The position numbers and the translations under genes are program-made. Shown piece after piece: positions 35,155 to 43,896 of a DNA stretch of 64,000 bases. The notes under the pieces were generated by a model that did not search any database, was not told the origin of the DNA, and saw only the letters and a list, made by a program, of their open reading frames with translations. Source of the stretch: Paenibacillus sp. YPG26 (GTDB taxonomy: Bacteria > Bacillota > Bacilli > Paenibacillales > Paenibacillaceae); the NCBI RefSeq assembly GCF_023704175.1, contig NZ_CP084530.1, positions 856,501-920,500 of the forward strand, read 5' to 3'. Within the stretch, counting starts at the first letter, position 1, and each line of letters starts with the position of its first letter.

Positions 35155-36165
35155 ATGATTACCATTTACGATATCGCTCGAAAGACCGGTTTTTCACCAA
35201 CCACCGTCTCCAAGGTGTTCAATGGCTACACTGATGTCAGCCAGAAGACACGGAGGATCATACTGGACACCGCGGCTGAACTCGGGTATGTGCCCAATGC
35301 GAATGCGCGAAGCTTGACCACCAAGCGTTCCTGGACCATCGGGATGCTCTTCATTGAGCCGGCGGGCTCCGGGATCCGGCATCCTTACTTCGGCGGTGTC
35401 ATTGACGGCTTCAAGAAGGTAGCCACTTCCAAAGGTTATGATCTGATGTTCATCTCCAAGGATATTGGAGGACGGAAGAGCGGATATTTGGAGCACTGTA
35501 AAATAAGAGGTGTGGACGGAATTATTGTTATTTTACCGGATAATGCCGATCCCTATTTTCATGAACTCATGGACAGCAGCATACCGATGGTTATGCTCGA
35601 TCAGTACTCGGCCACGCACAGTACGATCAGTTCGGATAATATACAGGGAGGCGTGATGGCTGTAGAATATCTGTACTCGCTTGGACACCGCAGAATTGCC
35701 CATATTTCAGGTGGACTGGATACTTTCGCTGGAGAGAAGCGCCACGAAGGTTACAAGATGGCCTTGAACAAGCTGGGGATTCCCTTGAACCCGGAATATG
35801 TAGCTGAAGGCCCTGCCGACTATTCGGTTGAGAGCGGGTACTGGGCCATGCGGAAAGTGTTAGGACTAGAGGAGCTGCCAACGGCTGTTTTTGCTGCAGG
35901 GGATAATCTTGCGGTAGGGGCGATCCAGGCGATTCGGGAGCAGGGTCTGCGTGTACCGGAGGATATTTCGATCATAGGCTTTGACGATATTGAGATGGCC
36001 CAATTCCTTACGCCTGCCCTGACAACGATTAGACAGGATACCTATCTGCTTGGCAGCCGGGCAGCTGATATGCTGATCAGCACCATTGAGGGAGCCCATA
36101 CGGTTCAAGATGAGATCCTGTCAACGGAGCTGATTGTTAGAGACTCTTGTCAGCGGCAGGCATAG
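35155..36165 (+). CDS. LacI-family transcriptional regulator
   Basis: 336 residues. N-terminal helix-turn-helix and hinge TIYDIARKTGFSPTTVSKVFNGY with NANARSLTTKRS; the effector domain is periplasmic-binding-protein-like (GIIVILPDNADPYFHELMDSS, YSLGHRRIAHISG, IIGFDDIEMAQFLTPALTTI). It should bind a sugar or sugar-derived signal. No sugar-uptake or catabolic operon adjoins, so the target genes are elsewhere. A short hairpin terminator follows. Confidence 0.92.
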   Translation: MITIYDIARKTGFSPTTVSKVFNGYTDVSQKTRRIILDTAAELGYVPNANARSLTTKRSWTIGMLFIEPAGSGIRHPYFGGVIDGFKKVATSKGYDLMFISKDIGGRKSGYLEHCKIRGVDGIIVILPDNADPYFHELMDSSIPMVMLDQYSATHSTISSDNIQGGVMAVEYLYSLGHRRIAHISGGLDTFAGEKRHEGYKMALNKLGIPLNPEYVAEGPADYSVESGYWAMRKVLGLEELPTAVFAAGDNLAVGAIQAIREQGLRVPEDISIIGFDDIEMAQFLTPALTTIRQDTYLLGSRAADMLISTIEGAHTVQDEILSTELIVRDSCQRQA

Positions 36166-36185
36166 TTGGGTGTACTGTTGAATGG

Positions 36186-36214
36186 GAGGCCTCCAGATAT
36201 GGAGGTCTCTTTTC
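36186..36214 (+). terminator. Terminator of the LacI-family gene
   Basis: GAGGCCTCCA-GATA-TGGAGGTCTC followed by TTTT. Confidence 0.72.
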
Positions 36215-36339
36215 CTATCAGTTTGGTGGTTTGGAACTTAATACCTATGAATGTGAGCAAGAGTATTTACCTAAATGGAAATATTTGATAGTCTTAAAAG
36301 AGCTGGCAAGCAACCTGCCAAATTTAAATAAAAGTCATT

Positions 36340-36363
36340 AAGCACCATTAAGGGTGCTTTTAT
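36340..36363 (+). terminator. Short hairpin terminator
   Basis: AAGCACC pairs with GGTGCTT, then TTTATTATG. It ends no visible gene. Confidence 0.6.
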
Positions 36364-36462
36364 TATGATTATACATAACTTTTCAGTCAGACAAACTTTC
36401 AGAATTCTTTCGGTGTATGGTTAATATGTGAGAGGGTTCAATTAAATTGCCGAGGTGTATAA

Positions 36463-38361
36463 ATGAAGGGTCTGCTTAAAGGTATCATTATCGTTATAGT
36501 TTTAGTGGGGCTGGGATTAGCCCTGTTCACAGCTGGCCTGTTAAAGAACGAGAAGTTGGATGCATATCGTATTGTGAAATGGAATGTGGCCTGGGTGAAT
36601 AGTCTGGATATGCCTGGCGACAGCTCGCAGATTAAGACCCTTAACGGTTGGCATTCGGCCAATATCGATGACCCGATGCCTGGAAGGCCAATTGGAGGCT
36701 CGAAAGCTTGGATCGAATTCACCCTGCCGGGTGGGGACAAGGGGCCTCAAGCTATATTACTGGATAAGGTATATGCCCAAGAGGTCACTGTGTATTTAGG
36801 AGACACAAAAATTTATGAATCACCACGTAACGAAATTTACGATATCAAGAAAGTGATAGTGCCCTTTCAACAATCAGATCATGGAGAACAAGTATATGTA
36901 GGATTTACTTCAAGTTACTCGAGAATCGGTCTTGTCAAAGACGAGATTAAAGTCGGCAATTATGAGCAGTTGCAAGGACATTTTGTGAAGAAGGATGTCT
37001 TGGACTTTGTCATCGGCGGGGCTCTCATTTTTATAGCTATAATCATGCTGATCTGTCTATTCTTTTTGAATAATATTCATCTGGTCAGCTGGCTCGCGTT
37101 ATCCATGGTTATTCTCTCCAGCGGGATCCTCATTATAACCTACTCTACCTTTCTATACACTTTTTATGAGGTCAATGTGAAGAACACCCAGTGGATATTT
37201 GACATTTCGCTATTTGTACTTCTCTATTCTATGAACTTCTTTTTTGAGAAAATATTTGGGAAGGGCTTTTTCTCAATCATTACGATTGCCCGTAGAGTAC
37301 ATTTAAGCTACTCCTTGTTCTGCTTTATGTTTGCTCTCTTTAATATTTTTAATTCACATAATTACGATCACATCTACGCCGTGCTGACTACAACTATCAT
37401 GGGATATATCATGATTATACAGTTTGCCATACTGGTGAGTGTCGCCCTGGTTGATGCAATTAAGGGGAATATGGAGGGGATCATCTTCTCCATAGGGTTC
37501 TCTCTACTAGCGCTCTTAAGCTTGGTTGAGTTGGTATGGTATCTAATGAATAATCAGAAATATGAGCTGGTCGCCTGGAAATGGGGCTTAATCTGCTTCT
37601 TGATCTCACTTATTGTGATATTAGGAAAAAGGTTCGCTAAAAATCATGATCAGCTTGTGGAATACTCCCAGCGCCTGGAGATATTTAATGATGAAATGCA
37701 GCGTTCAGAGAAAATGGAGATTATTAGTGAGCTTGCCGCTTCTGTTGCTCACGAGGTTAGAAATCCGCTGCAGGTCACACGTGGATTCCTTCAGCTTCTG
37801 AGTGAGAAGCAGCAGTCTCAAGACAAGATTTATCTGGGTATGGCTCTGGAAGAGCTAGATCGTGCTTCCGGTATTATCACTGATTTCCTCACCTTTGCGA
37901 AGCCTGAAGCCGGGAAGAACACGGTTCTGAACATATTGAATGAGTTCACTCATATTGAAGGGATTCTGGTGCCCATGGCTAATCTGCAAGGCGGGCGCAT
38001 TACTATGGATATTCCGCCTCTGCTTGAGGTCAAAGGCAATTCTTCCAAGTTCAAACAGGCCTTCATTAACATTATTAAGAACAGTATTGAGGCTCTACAG
38101 GGTCAAGGCGAGATTCAAATCTGGGCTTATGAAAGAGAGGGTCAGATCTATATCCATGTAAAGGATAACGGGGAAGGCATGAGTGCAGCGGAGCTTGCCC
38201 GGCTCGGTGAGCCTTATTTCTCAAATAAAAGTAAAGGAACTGGCCTAGGTCTAATGGTTACTTACAGTATTATTGACGTAATGAACGGGGAGCTTACTTT
38301 CAAGAGTGAGAAGGGGGTGGGAACAGAGGCTATTATCCGATTCCCGGAGTTTAGGGAATAA
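36463..38361 (+). CDS. Membrane sensor histidine kinase (7TM-type, orphan)
   Basis: 632 residues. One N-terminal helix (5-27), an external domain of about 150 residues (30-185; beta-rich, KAWIEFTLPGG), then seven to eight helices (about 188-388) in the 7TMR-DISM style, a HisKA domain with His430 in SVAHEVRNPLQVTRGFLQLL, and an HATPase domain (NIIKNSIEAL, VKDNGEGMS, GTGLGLMVTYSI). The dimerisation motif matches sporulation kinases that feed phosphate to Spo0F. No response regulator adjoins. It is convergent with the NHLP-leader peptide gene (55 bp between ends), so it is a candidate receptor for that peptide, by analogy with ComP. Confidence 0.88.
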   Translation: MKGLLKGIIIVIVLVGLGLALFTAGLLKNEKLDAYRIVKWNVAWVNSLDMPGDSSQIKTLNGWHSANIDDPMPGRPIGGSKAWIEFTLPGGDKGPQAILLDKVYAQEVTVYLGDTKIYESPRNEIYDIKKVIVPFQQSDHGEQVYVGFTSSYSRIGLVKDEIKVGNYEQLQGHFVKKDVLDFVIGGALIFIAIIMLICLFFLNNIHLVSWLALSMVILSSGILIITYSTFLYTFYEVNVKNTQWIFDISLFVLLYSMNFFFEKIFGKGFFSIITIARRVHLSYSLFCFMFALFNIFNSHNYDHIYAVLTTTIMGYIMIIQFAILVSVALVDAIKGNMEGIIFSIGFSLLALLSLVELVWYLMNNQKYELVAWKWGLICFLISLIVILGKRFAKNHDQLVEYSQRLEIFNDEMQRSEKMEIISELAASVAHEVRNPLQVTRGFLQLLSEKQQSQDKIYLGMALEELDRASGIITDFLTFAKPEAGKNTVLNILNEFTHIEGILVPMANLQGGRITMDIPPLLEVKGNSSKFKQAFINIIKNSIEALQGQGEIQIWAYEREGQIYIHVKDNGEGMSAAELARLGEPYFSNKSKGTGLGLMVTYSIIDVMNGELTFKSEKGVGTEAIIRFPEFRE

Positions 38362-38416
38362 ACTCCGGAGAAAACGGACTGTGTATGTGATTATTGCACT
38401 AAGTTGTAAATTCAGA

Positions 38417-38656
38417 TTACCAAGAGTTCTTGACTGCTGTGACTTTATTAAGGGCCTGAGCCGGATTAGGAGGCAGCACCAGATAGAATTCATCCGCCTT
38501 CTCTTCCACAGCATTAACTTTGATGTTCTCTGGAAGAATTACGCCTAATGCTTCTTGGATGGCTTTCTTAGGGTTAGTGAGAAGTTGTTCCTTGAAACTT
38601 GGATCCTGCCAAGCTTTCTGAATTACTTGATTTGTAAGAATCGCATCAGTTGACAT
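38417..38656 (-). CDS. NHLP-leader-type RiPP or pheromone precursor peptide
   Basis: 79 residues from ATG 38656 (GAAAGGAAG upstream); a longer reading from 38698 has no site. Residues 14-65 match the nitrile-hydratase-like leader family: KAWQDPSFKEQLLTNPKKAI, LGVILPENIKV, then EFYLVLPPNP. The leader is followed by a 14-residue tail AQALNKVTAVKNSW ending in tryptophan. There is no Gly-Gly cleavage motif and no Cys. It follows the isoprenoid-synthase-like gene on the same strand (75 bp gap), so the tail tryptophan may be isoprenylated as in ComX. Leader family match is clear; the modification is inference. Confidence 0.75.
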   Translation of the reverse strand: MSTDAILTNQVIQKAWQDPSFKEQLLTNPKKAIQEALGVILPENIKVNAVEEKADEFYLVLPPNPAQALNKVTAVKNSW

Positions 38657-38731
38657 AGTAATCTTCCTTTCAAAATAGGTATTTTGTTCCAATAACAATG
38701 TATCATATAGTCCGTGGTTTATCTAGTAATT

Positions 38732-39667
38732 TTATACATTTTTAGAAAGCCAGTAGTTCAATCCTCCTGATTGCAACAGCATTCGATCTCTTTCGATATT
38801 TCTCGTTACATTTTGCAGCTCTTCGAGCAGATGATGGCTGAAATCTATTAAATGCGGCGCCAGCTCATGAACAGCTTGAACCTGAACATGATTGGCTGAA
38901 GCTTGCTCTGAATAGCGGATAAGGCAGTCGTCTATGTAGATGGCTTGTTCGATTTGTTCGTGTGATATCCCTTGTTCATCCGGTATCTTGAGTTCGGCGC
39001 GAACAAAGGCGACCAGGCTGTTGTAATTCCTCTCCCCCAGATCCTTCTTCCAGTCCATAACATCATCCAGCATTTGCAGCGTGATAAGTGCATAATCGGT
39101 AGCATCTTCAAGCCGGGGAATCAGATGAACTTGATCAGACAGGATCAGGCTGCCTGCCACAGCCAGCTTCACAGGAGCTGCCTTATGAGCCATGCGGACC
39201 AGATGCTCTATGAAGAAGTTCTCTTGATTCTCTTGCGTTACGGCTTCCGCCCATTGCTGTAAATAGGTCCGGTAATAACCCCAAAACGGGGAATCAGCCG
39301 GGAAATACGAGCTGTAGATAGAGATGAACTCCAGCTGCAGCAGGTTCGCGAGCGGAAGGATCTCTGCAGAACCCTCACCCGGGCTATCCATTACATCATC
39401 AACAAGCTGGAAATATATCATTCCAAATATGTTGGCAAGTGAGAGTCTACGGCTGATCTGAATGCTGACCTGCGAACTGTTCCTGAGCCACAGGGGCAAC
39501 AGAAAGCTGATGTAGTTATTGGAGTTGTTTTTGTTCAACAGATCGGCTTGTTCCAGAAGGTCCAGACCCCTGTCCCGGAAATGGCCGGGCATCTCCCCAA
39601 TCATTCTCTCCGCCTCCGCAAGGATCCACTGCATGTCCTCTTCATATTCTAGATACCATTTCTCCAT
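38732..39667 (-). CDS. Class I isoprenoid synthase-like enzyme, possible peptide prenyltransferase
   Basis: 311 residues; GGGGG precedes the ATG. All-helical, with two identical aspartate-rich motifs DDVMD at residues 90-94 (YFQLVDDVMDSPGEG) and 201-205 (LQMLDDVMDWKKDLGERNYNSLV), spaced like the first and second Asp-rich regions of polyprenyl diphosphate synthases. The N-terminal basic (K/R)xRP substrate motif of true chain-elongating enzymes is not visible. That pattern fits a terpene synthase or a ComQ-like isoprenyl transferase that uses a prenyl diphosphate with magnesium. Its operon partner is a Trp-ending precursor peptide, which favours the transferase reading. Confidence 0.72.
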   Translation of the reverse strand: MEKWYLEYEEDMQWILAEAERMIGEMPGHFRDRGLDLLEQADLLNKNNSNNYISFLLPLWLRNSSQVSIQISRRLSLANIFGMIYFQLVDDVMDSPGEGSAEILPLANLLQLEFISIYSSYFPADSPFWGYYRTYLQQWAEAVTQENQENFFIEHLVRMAHKAAPVKLAVAGSLILSDQVHLIPRLEDATDYALITLQMLDDVMDWKKDLGERNYNSLVAFVRAELKIPDEQGISHEQIEQAIYIDDCLIRYSEQASANHVQVQAVHELAPHLIDFSHHLLEELQNVTRNIERDRMLLQSGGLNYWLSKNV

Positions 39668-39844
39668 ATTTCGTCCCCCCGTTATAGAATCGTCGAGTCC
39701 CTAAGCTGTGTTACATAGATAACGTTCTTAGTTTTGAATTAGTTCGTCATTGTGCTGATATTATATATAGAAAATTTGAACAAATCTAATTGGTAGCTGT
39801 TCTAAATATAAATAGATTCACGATTGGTGAATAGAAGAGAAATG

Positions 39845-39875
39845 ACGCCGTGGCTTTGAAGCCCGGCGTTTTTTT
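39845..39875 (+). terminator. Orphan Rho-independent terminator before the lipoprotein gene
   Basis: ACGCCGTGGCTTTGAAGCCCGGCGT then seven T, in + orientation, with no + strand gene upstream for 1.4 kb. It lies 58 bp before a lipoprotein gene, so it could end a small RNA or act as an attenuator. TTGAAT...TATTAT (39734-39764, 19-bp spacer) is a weak possible promoter. Confidence 0.55.
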
Positions 39876-39932
39876 AATACATTGCAACAAAAGGAAGGGA
39901 ACACCGTTTGGAAGAAAGAGGGGGAATATGCA

Positions 39933-40337
39933 ATGAGAGGCAGAATGTTCCTGGTTTTTATGCTGGTTGGTATATTTATGGCAGGCTGCAATCACGACAA
40001 TCAAATTAATGAAGTGCCCGTAATCAAGCAGATTAAAACTTTCTATCCGGAGGATATAAGTACTACTGACCGAATAGAGATACTTAGTTCTAATGGGGAG
40101 CGAAGAAAGGTTGAGAATAAAGACAGGATTAGACGTTGGCTGGATCAAATTGGGGAGTTAAAGGTGAACGTTGATACGAATCCCGAAGATAGCAGTGGTG
40201 TCTTGTTTGGTATATCCTTATTCAAAGGGGAGAATAGAATCCTCTCCCTGACACCTACATCAATTAACGGAACAGCCATTCATGTTAACAAAGTCTTGAC
40301 CAGCCTGATGTTTCAATTATGGGATGGATCCAAGTGA
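39933..40337 (+). CDS. Small lipoprotein of unknown function
   Basis: 134 residues from ATG 39933 (GAGGGGG upstream). A signal peptide ends in the lipobox FMAGC (Cys about residue 19). The mature part of about 115 residues is polar with alternating beta-like segments (IEILSSNGERRKV, GISLFKGENRILSL). Family not recognised. It is convergent with ytaF. Confidence 0.75.
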   Translation: MRGRMFLVFMLVGIFMAGCNHDNQINEVPVIKQIKTFYPEDISTTDRIEILSSNGERRKVENKDRIRRWLDQIGELKVNVDTNPEDSSGVLFGISLFKGENRILSLTPTSINGTAIHVNKVLTSLMFQLWDGSK

Positions 40338-40359
40338 ATGTTGTGAATCTTCACCCGGG

Positions 40360-40977
40360 TTAGAACATCTGATGAATACCTATTATAATGAGTAGAACCC
40401 CGGATACCACCGTTGCCCGGTTGCCCAGCTTCTCGGCTGCGTAACGTTCACCGAACAAGGAGCATAGGGCAAGCAGAACAAAGCTAAAGAAGCCGACGGA
40501 GAGCGAGGTCAGCCACACATTAAGGTGTGTGATTCCCGCATTGAAGCCTCCCGCCAAGGCATTCATAGCCAGAGCTATGCCAAGCAGCATAGATTCCGCC
40601 AGGCTGATGGACTGGGAGCTGTCCCTGTCGGCCTCTTCCGGATTACTGAGCAGGCGGGTGAAATTGCTCCCGTTACCGCCTTCAGGCTCAGGTCTGCTGC
40701 TCTTCTCCCGGAAGGGCTGCAACAGAACCCATATTCCAACCGCGACAATGACGATGGTGCCAATGACCTGACCGATCCAAGGCTCCATCCATCTCGAGAT
40801 CAGGCTGCCGAATAGACCGGACACCAGGGTAGCAAGAAATGAAATAATGGCAATCGCCAGATTGGAATACCAGGGAATACGGATTTTTTGAACACCATAG
40901 GCAATTCCTACTCCGGCATTGTCAAGGTTGGAAGCCAAACCGATTGCTAAGATGGCCATCAAACTATAAGTACTCAT
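40360..40977 (-). CDS. ytaF: Sporulation membrane protein YtaF (MntP-like)
   Basis: 205 residues from ATG 40977 (AAGGGGCG upstream). Two repeats of three helices each, with LASNLDNAGVGIAYGVQKI and a matching second half NALAGGFNAGITHLNVW, the MntP/YtaF fold with conserved Asp and Asn. MntP relatives export manganese; YtaF is expressed during sporulation. An acidic/Ser-rich loop (SSRPEPEGGNGS) splits the halves. It is divergent from tatA. Confidence 0.85.
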   Translation of the reverse strand: MSTYSLMAILAIGLASNLDNAGVGIAYGVQKIRIPWYSNLAIAIISFLATLVSGLFGSLISRWMEPWIGQVIGTIVIVAVGIWVLLQPFREKSSRPEPEGGNGSNFTRLLSNPEEADRDSSQSISLAESMLLGIALAMNALAGGFNAGITHLNVWLTSLSVGFFSFVLLALCSLFGERYAAEKLGNRATVVSGVLLIIIGIHQMF

Positions 40978-41171
40978 GAGGTTCGCCCCTTTACCATTGC
41001 TTATGAGATCAGCATATGCCCATTTGCATGGAATGGTTTCTCTAAGATATGGCGGGGCTAACTGCTGCCGTTCGGCTGCATGAATTGTTTCCATTTTTGT
41101 CGATAAAATGTTACCCAGAATCCATATAAACGTGTATAATTTGAAGTATGATCCACTGAGGAGTGATAATT

Positions 41172-41375
41172 GTGCTTGAAAATTTATTGCGGCCAACCCA
41201 TTTGCTGCTGTTAGTTATTGCTGCACTTCTGTTGTTTGGTCCAAGCAAGCTCCCTGAACTCGGACGCAGCTTCGGATCGATGCTGAAAGAGTTTAAGCGA
41301 GGCGCACGCGGAGATGTTGTGGAAGAAGAGAAGCTGCCGGATGCCAACAAGCTGGAAGAAGTAAATCATAAATAG
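41172..41375 (+). CDS. tatA: Twin-arginine translocase subunit TatA
   Basis: 67 residues, GTG start at 41172 with GAGGAG 8 bp upstream. One membrane helix (HLLLLVIAALLLFGPSKLPELGRSFG) with the TatA/E hinge FGP and amphipathic helix, then an acidic tail. It forms the pore for folded Tat substrates. No tatC is in the window. Confidence 0.92.
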   Translation: MLENLLRPTHLLLLVIAALLLFGPSKLPELGRSFGSMLKEFKRGARGDVVEEEKLPDANKLEEVNHK

Positions 41376-41378
41376 AGT

Positions 41379-41406
41379 AAGGCACCCATTGCTGGGTGCC
41401 CTTTTT
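41379..41406. terminator. Terminator between tatA and the amylase gene
   Basis: AAGGCACCC-ATTGCT-GGGTGCCCTT then a T-run; on the minus strand it also follows the amylase stop. Confidence 0.88.
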
Positions 41407-41451
41407 GTATCCTCTGTTATGTTAAGGAATTACTATAATCGTACTGGTATA

Positions 41452-43131
41452 TTACGGGGTCACTATAACGGTAGTGTACGGAGGCAGGTGCAGCTTCGCC
41501 CCATCCAGCTTGGAGGCGCTATTTGTTGTCTTCAGGATGTTCTTGAAGGCCGGCACACCCGGAGAGCCTGTAAGTGTAGTCATCTGCTCCCTGCCCGATA
41601 GATTGTGAACCACAAGCACGGTCTCCTTACCCGAAGTTCTTACATAAGCCATCATGCTGGTATTATCCTGTGTATATTCGTCGATATTCCCGCCTTGCAG
41701 AGCGGGAATTTGTTTTTTCCAGCTAATCAGCTCCTTATAATGGTTCAGTAAGGAATCCGGGTCCTTCAACTGGCCCTCTACACTTGGCGCATCCTTCCCG
41801 CTGTTGTTCGCGGCAGGCTCCCAGGTTGTCTGTCCGGCTCCCTTGCCGGCTGCATACCACTGCATGGGCTCGCGAATCTCCTCATCAGGCTTGGAGCCCT
41901 TCATGCCAATCTCTTCTCCATAATAGAGGAAGGGATTGCCCGGAAGCGTCAGTAGGATGGATGCCGCCATCTTGGCGTGGTTGGTATCACCGCCGAGTAC
42001 ACTCATTACTCTGTTCTGATCGTGATTGGAGAGGAACACGGCATCGGTGAACTTACCATTTGATTTCTGTGCATAGAAGTCATAGGTACGCTTAAGGGTG
42101 AAGGCAAAGTTATTATCCTTCTCACCGGTGGCGGCATTCAGGATCAGCTTGGCGAGCCCGAAATTAAACCCTGAATCAAAGGCCCGGTCCAGGTAGACGG
42201 CTACGGATGATGCGGAATCCTCCCATACCTCTCCAACCAGGTAGACGCTTGGATTCGCTTCACTCATTCGGCTGCGGAATTCCTGCCACCAGGCGACGTT
42301 CTTGGCAGTTGTTGCTTCGTTGCGGTCGGATTGCAGATCCTCGTAGATATGTTTGGCCGCATCCAGTCTGAATCCATCTACCCCTTTACTCAGCCAAAAA
42401 CGTCCAATATCCTCGATCTCGCTCCGCACCTCAGGATTGTCAAAGTTCAGATCCGGCATGCTGTCCGAGAAGGCTGCCAGATAGTGGCTCCCCAGAAGCG
42501 GATGCCATGCCCCGCCGCTGCTTGCTGCGCTGGGCCCTTCGGGATTCTTGTTCTGATCCTCTGCCCAAGTGTACCAGTCCCGGAACTTGCTCTTCTTCTC
42601 CTTGGCTGACTGAACGAACCATGGGTGCTGCTTGCTTGTATGATTAACCACCAGGTCCATAATCACTTTAATATCCCGTTGATGGGCTTCCTGAATGAGC
42701 TTGTCAAAGTCAGCCAGTGTTCCAAAGTCCGGATTGATGGCCCTATGGTCTGTCACATCATAGCCATGATAGCTGGGGGAAGGGTTGATTGGGGTAAGCC
42801 AGAGGCCTCCCACGCCAAGGTCCTTCAAATAATCAAGCTTGGCCGTAATTCCATTCAGGTCGCCGATTCCATCTCCATTACTGTCCGCATAAGAACGGAC
42901 GAATATTTCATAATAGACGGTCGAGCCCTGCTGAAGCGTTGAAGCGGCACTCTTCTGATTCTCTGTCTTAGGACCTGCGGCGGGCGCCTCATTAGCTGTC
43001 TTGGAGGGGGCGGTGCCCGAATCAGGAGCTGAGGATGAGCTGCATCCAGATAACAGACCCGTCAGCAGAGCCGCTACGGCAAGCCAGCGAGGAAGCTTAT
43101 ACACTGATTTTGAAGCTGTACCTTTATTCAT
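41452..43131 (-). CDS. GH13 alpha-amylase lipoprotein
   Basis: 559 residues from ATG 43131; the longer reading to 43254 lacks a site. Lipobox LSGC (Cys about residue 29), so it is anchored outside the cell, with a Ser/Thr/Pro-rich linker. GH13 blocks: region I DLVVNHTS, region II GFRLDAAKH (nucleophile Asp), region III GEVW (acid Glu) and region IV SNHDQNR. An alpha-glucan hydrolase or trehalose-6-phosphate/oligoglucosidase type activity is expected; the calcium-site stretch DSNGDGIGDL is present. Confidence 0.92.
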   Translation of the reverse strand: MNKGTASKSVYKLPRWLAVAALLTGLLSGCSSSSAPDSGTAPSKTANEAPAAGPKTENQKSAASTLQQGSTVYYEIFVRSYADSNGDGIGDLNGITAKLDYLKDLGVGGLWLTPINPSPSYHGYDVTDHRAINPDFGTLADFDKLIQEAHQRDIKVIMDLVVNHTSKQHPWFVQSAKEKKSKFRDWYTWAEDQNKNPEGPSAASSGGAWHPLLGSHYLAAFSDSMPDLNFDNPEVRSEIEDIGRFWLSKGVDGFRLDAAKHIYEDLQSDRNEATTAKNVAWWQEFRSRMSEANPSVYLVGEVWEDSASSVAVYLDRAFDSGFNFGLAKLILNAATGEKDNNFAFTLKRTYDFYAQKSNGKFTDAVFLSNHDQNRVMSVLGGDTNHAKMAASILLTLPGNPFLYYGEEIGMKGSKPDEEIREPMQWYAAGKGAGQTTWEPAANNSGKDAPSVEGQLKDPDSLLNHYKELISWKKQIPALQGGNIDEYTQDNTSMMAYVRTSGKETVLVVHNLSGREQMTTLTGSPGVPAFKNILKTTNSASKLDGAKLHLPPYTTVIVTP

Positions 43132-43406
43132 AGGTGAACAATCAATCCTTTCAATTGAGTGTAAATGAATGATAAATGGGGTAGGATCTATTTCCCATAT
43201 TAATTGATGAAAGCGATTTAGTAAAACGTTTTCGTCAAGTTGTCCCGGGTTCAAACAGGTTCAAGTTCTCCTGTACTTGTCTCTGTCCGTCCTCCCGGCC
43301 CGGGCAGGCAGGCCAGCGGTTGTATTCCTGTATTAGAAATGTGATACATTATAAGAAAGAAAAAGAACAATAAGATATCATTTGTTCAGGTTATGGAGGG
43401 ATTTAA

Positions 43407-43796
43407 ATGCAGGAAGATTACGAACGCAAGCTGCAGGATCAGAAGGATTTGTTCAGACAGCTTGGGATCAAGCTTGACGCGCTTTCTATTCATGAGAAGG
43501 AGTTCCCTGTGAAAATGAGGGGTTATGAGAAGGAGGACGTTGATCGGCTGCTGGATGAGGTGATCATTGACTATGAGCGCTTTTACGATATTATTACAGA
43601 TCTGCTCGATAAATATAAAGAAATACAGCGGAGACAGGCTTATTGGGAGGAAGAGAAGAGAGCCTTAACCGCTCAGAAGGCCAAGCTTGAGAACACCAAT
43701 GTAGTTGACCGTCATCTGGTTGATGAAGGAATTCGTTCCCTTGAGCGAAGCATTGAGCAATTCAGGCTTACTATTCGCCGGGAGTTCGATGTTTGA
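43407..43796 (+). CDS. DivIVA-domain coiled-coil protein
   Basis: 129 residues; GGAGGG precedes the ATG. Core DivIVA/GpsB segment: IHEKEFPVKMRGYEKEDVDRLLDEVIIDYERF (roughly residues 30-61), followed by coiled coil. It has a 28-residue charged extension before the core, which typical DivIVA and GpsB lack. Septal or polar membrane targeting is expected. It could be a GpsB paralogue. Confidence 0.8.
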   Translation: MQEDYERKLQDQKDLFRQLGIKLDALSIHEKEFPVKMRGYEKEDVDRLLDEVIIDYERFYDIITDLLDKYKEIQRRQAYWEEEKRALTAQKAKLENTNVVDRHLVDEGIRSLERSIEQFRLTIRREFDV

Positions 43797-43868
43797 CTCC
43801 GTGCATAATAACGGGATAATGAATGAATACTTATGATTAAGGCTAATGCTTGTATGTCTATAATCTCA

Positions 43869-43896
43869 GACCCTATGCTGCTGCATAGGGTCTTTG
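43869..43896 (+). terminator. Hairpin terminator after the DivIVA-domain gene
   Basis: GACCCTATGC-TGCT-GCATAGGGTC, then TTTGCTT. Confidence 0.78.

Larger units (their letters stand above)
36166..36462. other. Intergenic region before the sensor kinase gene
   Basis: Contains the LacI-gene terminator and a second hairpin with T-run (AAGCACC-ATTAAG-GGTGCTT, 36340-36363). Between them an open frame reads like a protein tail (YQFGGLELN...YLPKWKYLIVLKELASN) but has no start signal; it may be a gene remnant. The kinase has only a weak ribosome-binding site (GAGGTGTATAA). Confidence 0.4.

Noticed and set aside
36147..36341. 64-codon open frame after the LacI gene
   Set aside because: Starts inside the LacI gene, crosses its terminator, and has no ribosome-binding site. 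The tail reads protein-like and ends at a second terminator, so a gene remnant is possible, but it cannot be supported as a gene.
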